A stretch of DNA of 11,752 bases, taken from Clostridia bacterium. Lineage in GTDB: Bacteria; Bacillota; Clostridia; Oscillospirales; CAG-272. Shown here one piece after another: positions 6,956 to 11,752 of the stretch. Each line of letters opens with the position of its first letter. Position 1 is the first letter of the stretch. The notes beneath the pieces were generated by a model, which was not told where the DNA came from, did not search any database, and saw only the letters and a program-made list of their open reading frames with translations. Position numbers and translations under genes: made by a program. The stretch lies in contig JAFOAB010000208.1 in the NCBI GenBank assembly GCA_017382555.1, positions 1 to 11,752 on the forward strand, in the 5' to 3' direction.

Positions 6956-6988
6956 ATCATACCACGAAATTATGAACAAATTATGAAC
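6956..6988 (-). promoter_or_regulatory. Candidate ABC-operon promoter: extended -10 with tandem 11-bp repeats
   Basis: On the minus strand, TATGAT (6961-6956) is preceded by TGG, giving an extended -10, and predicts a start near 6949 with a leader of about 69 nt. No good -35 is present. In its place lie two exact tandem copies of an 11-bp unit, GTTCATAATTT on the minus strand (6988-6978 and 6977-6967), ending 5 bp before the -10. The arrangement resembles sites of OmpR/PhoB-type response regulators, which bind direct repeats with 11-bp period over the -35 region. Promoter and regulator are inferred; the repeats are seen directly. Confidence 0.45.
6967..6988. repeat. Exact tandem 11-bp direct repeat
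   Basis: The plus-strand unit AAATTATGAAC occurs at 6967-6977 and 6978-6988, followed by the first three bases of a third copy. The period is about one helical turn. The repeat lies in the divergent region between the ABC operon and hisS, about 55 bp upstream of the hisS -35. Confidence 0.85.
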
Positions 6989-7044
6989 AAACACAAAAAT
7001 AAACATTTATATATGCAGACCAATGCATTTTCCCGCTCTTTAAC

Positions 7045-7073
7045 TTGACAAAAAGCATATGTAATGGTAAAAT
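7045..7073 (+). promoter_or_regulatory. Near-consensus promoter of hisS
   Basis: TTGACA (7045-7050), a 17-nt spacer ending in TGG, and TAAAAT (7068-7073) give a consensus -35 and an extended -10. The predicted transcript start is near 7080, leaving a leader of only about 30 nt before the ATG at 7110, with AAGAGGT as the ribosome site. This is too short for a T-box leader. Confidence 0.85.
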
Positions 7074-7109
7074 ATCTTGAATTATTCGACGTATACTAAG
7101 AGGTAAACT

Positions 7110-8369
7110 ATGATTCAGAAGATGCGCGGTACCCTCGACATTATGCCCGAGGAGTCCCCTATTTTTAATTACATTGAATCCGTTGCACGCAGAGTGTGCG
7201 AAAGATACGGATACAAGGAGATACGCACCCCCACATTTGAGGCCACCGAGCTGTTTGCACGCGGTGTAGGCTCGACCTCCGACGTTGTACAGAAAGAGAT
7301 GTACACCTTTGAGGACAGAGAGGGTCGTTCCCTTACCCTGCGCCCCGAGGGAACCGCAGGCGTTGCCCGCGCCATGATCGAGCACGGCAGATGCGGTGGT
7401 GTACTTCCCGAAAAGCTTTTCTACTTCATCAACTGCTTCCGCTACGAGGCACCTCAGGCGGGCAGAAGCCGCGAGTTTTTCCAGTTCGGTACCGAGATGT
7501 TCGGCGCGGCAGGCCCCCACGCGGATGCTACCGTTATCGCACTTGCGCACGACGTTATCAAGGAGCTTGGAATTGAAGCGGAGCTTCACATCAACTCCAT
7601 AGGCTGCCCGAATTGCCGCCCCGCGCACAGAGATGCGCTGAAGGGCTATTTTGCAGACTATGAGGACAAGCTTTGCGACACCTGCAAGGGCAGACTGAAG
7701 ACTAACCCCATGCGTGTTCTTGACTGCAAGAGCCCCATCTGCGGTGAGATTGCAAACGGCGCACCCCGTACCCTCGATTATCTCTGCGAGGAATGCGACG
7801 AGCACTTCAAGACTCTGACAGCAGACCTTGATGCAATGGGCATCAAGTATAAGATAAATCCCCGTCTCGTACGCGGACTTGATTACTACACAAAGACTGT
7901 ATTCGAGTTCATCTGCACCGGTATCGGTGCGCAGTCCACTGTATGCGGCGGCGGAAGATACGACGGACTTATCTCCGAGCTTGGCGGACCCCAGCTTCCC
8001 GCTGCGGGCTTTGCAATGGGAATTACCCGCCTTGTGCTTGCGCTTGAGCAGTGCGGCGTAAAGATTCCCGAGATTGAAAAGCCCGCGCTTTACATCGCGC
8101 CCCTCGGTGCCGATGCGGCAAAGCACGCAGTAACTCTTACCCACGGACTTCGCAAGCTCGGCATATACGCAGAGTGCGATATTATGGGCAGAAGCCTTAA
8201 GAGCCAGATGAAGTATGCCGACAAGCTTGGCGCGAAGAACACCCTCATCATCGGCTCCGGTGAGCTTGAAAGCGGAAAGGCAAATCTCCGCAATATGGAA
8301 AACGGCGAGCAGCGCGAGATATCCTTTGCAACCGCAGAGGAGCTTGCAAAAGAGCTTGGCGCCCTTTAA
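7110..8369 (+). CDS. hisS: Histidyl-tRNA synthetase
   Basis: This 419-residue cytosolic enzyme attaches histidine to tRNA-His. The class II motifs are clear: the opening IQKMRGTLDIMPEE, LRPEGT (77-82, motif 2 region), the histidine-specific signature GLDYYTKTVFE (256-266), GGGRYDG (280-286), and GFAMGITRL as motif 3. The C-terminal anticodon-binding domain covers roughly 325-419. A middle insert carries four cysteine pairs (C166/C169, C189/C192, C206/C211, C226/C229), which could form zinc sites, as in related Firmicutes enzymes. Length is normal for the family. Start ATG 7110 has AAGAGGT 5 nt upstream and the family's normal N-terminus. It is transcribed divergently from the ABC operon and is followed by a hairpin before the DUF362 gene. 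Confidence 0.97.
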   Translation: MIQKMRGTLDIMPEESPIFNYIESVARRVCERYGYKEIRTPTFEATELFARGVGSTSDVVQKEMYTFEDREGRSLTLRPEGTAGVARAMIEHGRCGGVLPEKLFYFINCFRYEAPQAGRSREFFQFGTEMFGAAGPHADATVIALAHDVIKELGIEAELHINSIGCPNCRPAHRDALKGYFADYEDKLCDTCKGRLKTNPMRVLDCKSPICGEIANGAPRTLDYLCEECDEHFKTLTADLDAMGIKYKINPRLVRGLDYYTKTVFEFICTGIGAQSTVCGGGRYDGLISELGGPQLPAAGFAMGITRLVLALEQCGVKIPEIEKPALYIAPLGADAAKHAVTLTHGLRKLGIYAECDIMGRSLKSQMKYADKLGAKNTLIIGSGELESGKANLRNMENGEQREISFATAEELAKELGAL

Positions 8370-8382
8370 TTAATAACACGAA

Positions 8383-8404
8383 AAAGGGGGAGTCATCCCC
8401 CTTT
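8383..8404 (+). terminator. G+C-rich hairpin after hisS, possible weak terminator
   Basis: AAAGGGGGA (8383-8391) pairs with TCCCCCTTT (8396-8404) around a 4-nt loop. The tail (CTTTAC) has few T's beyond the stem, so termination may be partial. The ribosome site GGAGG of the next gene starts at 8411, leaving no room for a separate promoter after the hairpin. Confidence 0.6.
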
Positions 8405-8420
8405 CTTTACGGAGGAAACA

Positions 8421-9551
8421 ATGGAAAGATCTAAGGTTTATTATACGGATATGCGAACCGCCATAGGCGACGGACTCCCCTCCAAGCTGAAGAGACTTAT
8501 TAAGGCGGCGGGAATCGGCAATATCGATATGGACGGCAAGTTCGTTGCTATCAAGATGCATTTCGGCGAGCTTGGCAACATCAGCTTTCTTCGCCCCAAT
8601 TACGCAAAGGCTGTTGCCGATACCGTAAAGGAGTTTGGCGGAAAGCCCTTCCTTACCGACTGCAACACCATGTACCCCGGCAGCAGAAAGAATGCGCTGG
8701 AGCATCTTGAGTGTGCGTGGGAAAACGGCTTCTCCCCCCTTTCCACCGGCTGCCCCATTATAATCGGTGACGGCCTTAAGGGTACGGATGACGTGCTTGT
8801 TCCCGTTGTGGGCGGTGAGTACGTTAAGGAGGCAAAGATAGGCAGAGCCGTAATGGATGCGGACGTATTTATCAGCCTTTCCCACTTCAAGGGACACGAG
8901 ATGACAGGCTTTGGCGGTGCCATCAAAAACATCGGTATGGGCTGTGGCTCCCGCGCGGGAAAGACCGAGCAGCATTCCGACGGAAAACCCGTTGTATACG
9001 AGGAAAAGTGCAGAGGCTGCAAGCGCTGTATGCGTGAGTGCGCGAATAACGGTCTTGTCTTCAACGCGGAAACAAAGAAGATGACCATCAATACGGATAA
9101 CTGTGTAGGCTGCGGCAGATGCCTTGGCGCTTGCTCGTTTGATGCTATTGACTTTGCTTGCGATACCGCACCCGTTTTCCTTAACAGAAAGATGGCGGAA
9201 TATGCAAAGGCTGTTGTAGACGGCAGACCCGCGTTCCACGTTTCCCTTGTTATCGAGATATCCCCCAACTGCGACTGCCATGCCGAGAACGATGCGCCCA
9301 TCCTTCCCAACATCGGTATGTTTGCATCCTTTGACCCGGTTGCGCTTGACCGAGCTTGCGTTGATGCATGCTTGAAGCAGACTCCCCTCCCCAACACTCA
9401 GCTTACCGATAATCTTGCAAAGCCGGACTTCTGCGACCACCACGATCACTTCACAAACTCCACACCCGAATCCAACTGGCAATCCTGCCTTGAGCATGCC
9501 GAAAAGATCGGTCTCGGAACAAACGGATACGAGCTTATTTTCGTTAAATAA
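8421..9551 (+). CDS. DUF362 protein with two [4Fe-4S] ferredoxin sites
   Basis: The 376-residue protein has the DUF362 pattern around a ferredoxin domain. The N-terminal part contains VAIKMHFGELGNISFLRPNY, the TDCNTMYPGSRKNA segment, ADVFISLSHFKGHEMTGFGG and AIKNIGMGCGSRAGK. Then come two complete CxxCxxCxxxC clusters (C197/200/203/207 and C228/231/234/238), and a return to the DUF362 fold with ISPNCDCHAENDAPILPNIG and SFDPVALDRACVD. The two four-cysteine sites would bind two [4Fe-4S] clusters for electron transfer. The partner and reaction are unknown in this family. No signal peptide is visible, so it is probably cytosolic. The ATG at 8421 has GGAGG 5 nt upstream. It lies 51 nt after hisS with only a hairpin between, so it probably depends on read-through from hisS. 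Confidence 0.92.
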   Translation: MERSKVYYTDMRTAIGDGLPSKLKRLIKAAGIGNIDMDGKFVAIKMHFGELGNISFLRPNYAKAVADTVKEFGGKPFLTDCNTMYPGSRKNALEHLECAWENGFSPLSTGCPIIIGDGLKGTDDVLVPVVGGEYVKEAKIGRAVMDADVFISLSHFKGHEMTGFGGAIKNIGMGCGSRAGKTEQHSDGKPVVYEEKCRGCKRCMRECANNGLVFNAETKKMTINTDNCVGCGRCLGACSFDAIDFACDTAPVFLNRKMAEYAKAVVDGRPAFHVSLVIEISPNCDCHAENDAPILPNIGMFASFDPVALDRACVDACLKQTPLPNTQLTDNLAKPDFCDHHDHFTNSTPESNWQSCLEHAEKIGLGTNGYELIFVK

Positions 9552-9588
9552 TTTTTTCACGATTCAACAAAAAAAATCGTTAAAAAAT
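9551..9588 (+). terminator. A+T-rich imperfect hairpin after the DUF362 gene
   Basis: ATTTTTT-c-ACGATT (9551-9564) can pair with AATCGT-t-AAAAAAT (9575-9588), 13 pairs with one mismatch around a 10-nt A-rich loop. It begins at the stop codon. It has little G+C and no T-run after the stem, so it is a weak terminator candidate; it may instead only stabilise the 3' end. Confidence 0.35.
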
Positions 9589-9589
9589 A

Positions 9590-9618
9590 TTGATATTAGG
9601 ATTTTTCTGTGTTATATT
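9590..9618 (+). promoter_or_regulatory. Promoter of the CofE-like gene
   Basis: TTGATA (9590-9595), 17 nt, then TATATT (9613-9618), preceded by TGT to give an extended -10. The predicted start is near 9625 with a leader of about 43 nt. GAGGA at 9656-9660 is the ribosome site, 7 nt from the ATG at 9668. Confidence 0.75.
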
Positions 9619-9667
9619 AATGAGTGGCAAATTTTCAATCCATTCCCAAAGAATCGAGGAATTATAA

Positions 9668-10858
9668 ATGGAAAGACTTATCGGTACAGTTTCGCGCGGT
9701 GTTCGCGCCCCCATCATCAGAGCCGGTGATGACATTGCTGATATCATCGTTACAAGCGTGCTTGAGGCCGCAAGCAGCGAGAATATCGAAATTCGTGACA
9801 AGGACGTTATCGCCGTAACAGAGGCGGTTGTTGCTCGTGCACAGGGCAACTACGCAACCGTAGACGATATCGCTTGCGATATTAAGGAAAAATACCCCGA
9901 CGGCACACTTGGAGTAATATTCCCGATACTTTCCCGTAACCGCTTTGCTATCTGCCTCCGCGGAATTGCAAAGGGTGCAAAGAAGATATATCTTATGCTC
10001 AGCTATCCCTCCGACGAGGTTGGTAACCACCTCGTTGATATGGATGCACTCGACGCAGCGGGCGTTAACCCCTGGACGGACGTGCTTACCGAGGAAAATT
10101 ACCGCGAGCTTTTCGGCATAGTAAAGCATCCCTTCACCGGTGTTGACTACATTGAGTACTACAAGCAGCTTATCACCGAGGCAGGCTGCGACGTAGAGGT
10201 GATTCTTGCAAACGACTGCCGCACCATTCTTAATTATACCAAAAACGTTCTCTGCTGTGATATCCACACACGCGCACGCAGCAAGAGACTTCTTAAGGCA
10301 AACGGCGCCAATATCGTTTACGGACTTGACGAGATACTCAACGCGCCCGTAAACGGAAGCGGCTACAATGCCGATTACGGTCTGCTCGGCTCCAACAAGG
10401 CAACCGAGGATACCGTTAAGCTCTTCCCCCGCGATTGCCAGCCCGTTGTTGACCGCGTAGCTGCCGAGATCTTTGCAAAGACCGGCAAGCACGTTGAGGT
10501 TATGGTATACGGTGACGGTGCATTCAAGGATCCCGTAGGAAAGATTTGGGAGCTTGCAGACCCGGTCGTTTCCCCCGCTTACACCGCAGGCCTTGTTGGT
10601 CAGCCCAACGAAGTTAAGCTTAAGTACCTCGCGGATAACGACTTTGCACACCTCAAGGGAGACGAGCTTAAGGCCGCTATCTCCGAATACATCATCAAAA
10701 AGGATGCTGACCTTGTAGGCAAGATGGCATCCGAGGGTACGACCCCCAGAAGACTTACCGACCTTATCGGTTCTCTCTGCGACCTTACCTCCGGCTCCGG
10801 CGATAAGGGTACTCCCATTGTTTGGATCCAGGGCTACTTCGATAACTACACTGCATAA
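9668..10858 (+). CDS. CofE-like protein (coenzyme F420-0:gamma-glutamyl ligase family)
   Basis: The 396-residue protein matches the long clostridial form of the CofE-like family. The evidence is the opening RAPIIRAGDDIADIIVTSVLEAA, the IRDKDVIAVTEAVVARAQGNYA segment (equivalent to the 'DvivvtekivSkaeG' core of CofE), FPILSRNRFAICLRGIAKGA, and YGLLGSNKATEDTVKLFPRD (YGLLGSNK at 237-244). Archaeal CofE (about 250 residues) adds glutamates to coenzyme F420. This version is about 150 residues longer, and no other F420 genes are in the window, so its reaction is uncertain; an amide-bond-forming role on another substrate is the reasonable guess. It is probably cytosolic. It has its own promoter and is followed by a strong terminator. 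Confidence 0.85.
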   Translation: MERLIGTVSRGVRAPIIRAGDDIADIIVTSVLEAASSENIEIRDKDVIAVTEAVVARAQGNYATVDDIACDIKEKYPDGTLGVIFPILSRNRFAICLRGIAKGAKKIYLMLSYPSDEVGNHLVDMDALDAAGVNPWTDVLTEENYRELFGIVKHPFTGVDYIEYYKQLITEAGCDVEVILANDCRTILNYTKNVLCCDIHTRARSKRLLKANGANIVYGLDEILNAPVNGSGYNADYGLLGSNKATEDTVKLFPRDCQPVVDRVAAEIFAKTGKHVEVMVYGDGAFKDPVGKIWELADPVVSPAYTAGLVGQPNEVKLKYLADNDFAHLKGDELKAAISEYIIKKDADLVGKMASEGTTPRRLTDLIGSLCDLTSGSGDKGTPIVWIQGYFDNYTA

Positions 10859-10864
10859 CAAACG

Positions 10865-10895
10865 ACAGTCCGAGATAACCTCTCGGACTGTTTTT
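10865..10895 (+). terminator. Strong intrinsic terminator after the CofE-like gene
   Basis: ACAGTCCGAGA (10865-10875) pairs perfectly with TCTCGGACTGT (10881-10891) around a 5-nt loop, followed by a T-run (10891-10895). It starts 6 nt after the stop codon. The ribosome site of the HAD gene follows from 10898 (AAGGAAG), so there is no space for a promoter between the terminator and the next gene. Confidence 0.9.
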
Positions 10896-10909
10896 AAAAG
10901 GAAGAAAAT

Positions 10910-11620
10910 ATGAGCAATATCAAAGCTGTACTTTTTGACCTCGACGGAACACTTCTCCCTATGGATTTGGACAAATTTATTGCCGATTATATGAAGCGCC
11001 TTTGCGTTTTTCTCGCCCCACGAGGCTACGAGCCAGCCCACGTTGCCGAGGCTATGTGGCACGGTATCGGTGCGATGGTGAAAAACGATGGATCAAGAAC
11101 CAACGAGGACGCCTTTTGGGAGGTATTTACCAAGCGCTTCGGCGAGAAGGCTATAAACGAAAAGGAAGCGCTTGTGGATTTCTACCGCACGGAATTTCCG
11201 AAAATACAGCCCTCCTGCGGCTACACGCCGAAGGCAAAGGAAGCGGTAGACGCCATCAAAGCTTTAGGCTACCGCGTTATTCTTGCCACCAATCCCCTCT
11301 TCCCCGCCATTGCAACGGAGCACCGTATCCATTGGGCAGGCTTTGATGCCTCGGAATTTGAGTTTTTCACCGCCTACGAGGACAGCCGACATTGCAAGCC
11401 GAATATCGATTATTATCGCGACGTTCTTGCGCGCGCAGGACTTGAAGGCGAGGATTGCCTTATGGTCGGCAACGATGCGGAGGAGGATATGATAGCGGAA
11501 AAGCTCGGTATGAGGGTATTTCTGCTTACCGACTGTCTTTTAAACAAAAAGAATCTCGATGTCGCAGAATATCCGCAGGGCGGATTCGACGAGCTTATCG
11601 ATTTTGTAAGCAACCTATGA
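10910..11620 (+). CDS. HAD-family hydrolase
   Basis: The 236-residue protein has all four haloacid-dehalogenase motifs: I, VLFDLDGTLLP with nucleophile Asp10 and acid/base Asp12; II, VILATNP with Thr127; III, the conserved Lys163 in HCKPNIDYY; IV, VGNDAEEDM with Asp189 and Asp193. Residues between motif I and II (about 18-105) form a helical cap (C1 type). The likely reaction is phosphate-ester hydrolysis on a small molecule in the cytosol, needing Mg2+; the substrate cannot be predicted. The ATG at 10910 has AAGGAAG about 5 nt upstream. It lies only 15 nt after the terminator of the CofE-like gene, so its expression needs read-through or an upstream internal promoter. Confidence 0.92.
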   Translation: MSNIKAVLFDLDGTLLPMDLDKFIADYMKRLCVFLAPRGYEPAHVAEAMWHGIGAMVKNDGSRTNEDAFWEVFTKRFGEKAINEKEALVDFYRTEFPKIQPSCGYTPKAKEAVDAIKALGYRVILATNPLFPAIATEHRIHWAGFDASEFEFFTAYEDSRHCKPNIDYYRDVLARAGLEGEDCLMVGNDAEEDMIAEKLGMRVFLLTDCLLNKKNLDVAEYPQGGFDELIDFVSNL

Positions 11621-11625
11621 CGAAA

Positions 11626-11661
11626 GGGGGTGTAAAGAAACTCACGTTTCTTTACACCCCC
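11626..11661. repeat. Perfect 15-bp inverted repeat downstream of the HAD gene
   Basis: GGGGGTGTAAAGAAA (11626-11640) pairs with TTTCTTTACACCCCC (11647-11661), loop CTCACG. It starts 6 bases after the HAD gene stop, where a terminator is expected. On the plus strand the stem is followed by CGAAAAGC and on the minus strand by TTTCG, so neither side has a proper T-run. It could be a T-poor terminator or the end of a dispersed repeat element. Confidence 0.8.
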
Positions 11662-11752
11662 GAAAAGCACCATAGGGGATAGGAAAAAATGGCCGGAACG
11701 GGCAAATATCCACCCGTGAGGCGAACGAACCCCGCAAGGGGTGAGAAGCGCC
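11662..11752. other. G+C-rich structured segment at the right edge, no gene assigned
   Basis: Two further hairpins follow the inverted repeat. ACGGG (11698-11702) pairs with CCCGT (11713-11717). ACCCC-GCAA-GGGGT (11729-11742) is capped by a GNRA-type tetraloop and can be enclosed by GGCG (11720-11723) with CGCC (11749-11752) across a purine-rich internal loop. A plus-strand frame opens at ATG 11689 and runs off the edge (begins MAGTGKYPPVRR); AGGA lies only 4 nt upstream, so it is a weak start. A minus-strand frame of 36 codons enters from the edge and stops at 11644-11642, ending IPYGAFRGCKET. I cannot decide between structured RNA, repeat element and gene end. Confidence 0.35.

Noticed and set aside
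6881..7109. T-box riboswitch before hisS
   Set aside because: The promoter at 7045-7073 leaves about 30 nt of leader, and I see no T-box-like anti-terminator or terminator in the gap.
6981..8144. Minus-strand open frame (387 codons)
   Set aside because: It is antisense to hisS, which carries all class II synthetase motifs; codon-pattern shadow.
8370..9560. Minus-strand open frame (396 codons)
   Set aside because: It mirrors the DUF362 gene, whose two ferredoxin cysteine motifs are unmistakable.
9662..11062. Long minus-strand open frame (466 codons)
   Set aside because: It is antisense to the CofE-like and HAD genes, crosses the terminator at 10865-10895, and its translation shows no recognisable family.
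11413..11673. Minus-strand open frame of 86 codons over the end of the HAD gene
   Set aside because: It is antisense to conserved HAD motif IV and its start lies within the inverted-repeat region; it has no known domain.

Overview
The window looks like a piece of chromosome from a member of the Clostridia (Bacillota), probably an uncultured, gut-type anaerobe. The evidence is the gene set (HslO/Hsp33, a Firmicutes-style HisRS with a cysteine-rich insert, a DUF362 double-cluster ferredoxin protein, and a CofE-like protein of the clostridial type), sigma-A-like promoters with 17-nt spacers, strong AGGAGG-type ribosome binding sites and several TTG starts. I cannot name a genus from the sequence. 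No tRNA, rRNA, CRISPR array, transposase or clear prophage structural gene is present.

Layout. Bases 1-6880 are read on the minus strand and 7110-11620 on the plus strand, with a divergent control region at 6881-7109. Read in their direction of transcription, the minus-strand genes are: (a) a four-gene ABC transporter operon (ATPase, ABC-2 permease, GldG-like auxiliary protein, DUF4340 protein; 6880 to 2401) with tightly packed stop/ribosome-site/start junctions, closed by a strong terminator at 2351-2391; (b) a small self-contained unit with its own promoter (near 2248-2276), a 70-residue coiled-coil protein, a 127-residue protein with a sigma-70 region-4-like helix-turn-helix, and its own terminator (1542-1579); (c) a SAM-dependent methyltransferase with its own promoter, overlapping by 4 bases the start of hslO, which runs off the left edge.

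On the plus strand, hisS has an almost consensus promoter with a leader of about 30 nt. A compact hairpin separates it from a DUF362/ferredoxin gene. Next comes an independently promoted gene for a coenzyme F420-0:gamma-glutamyl-ligase-like (CofE-like) protein, then a strong intrinsic terminator, and only 15 nt later a HAD-family hydrolase gene. The last 132 bases carry a perfect 15-bp inverted repeat and G+C-rich, structured-looking sequence that fits no ordinary gene.

How the parts work together. The ABC operon encodes a complete transporter of the type named after gliding motility (GldA/GldF/GldG) but common in non-gliding Firmicutes. Its substrate is unknown. Its control region carries two tandem 11-bp repeats beside an extended -10 element, which suggests a response-regulator site. 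The other genes are housekeeping (hisS, hslO) or conserved genes of poorly known role. I found no clear new defence or mobile system. The most unusual items are the right-edge element, the repeat-based promoter of the ABC operon, the autonomous coiled-coil/helix-turn-helix unit, the orphan CofE-like protein, and two hairpin terminators placed directly in front of the ribosome site of the next gene.
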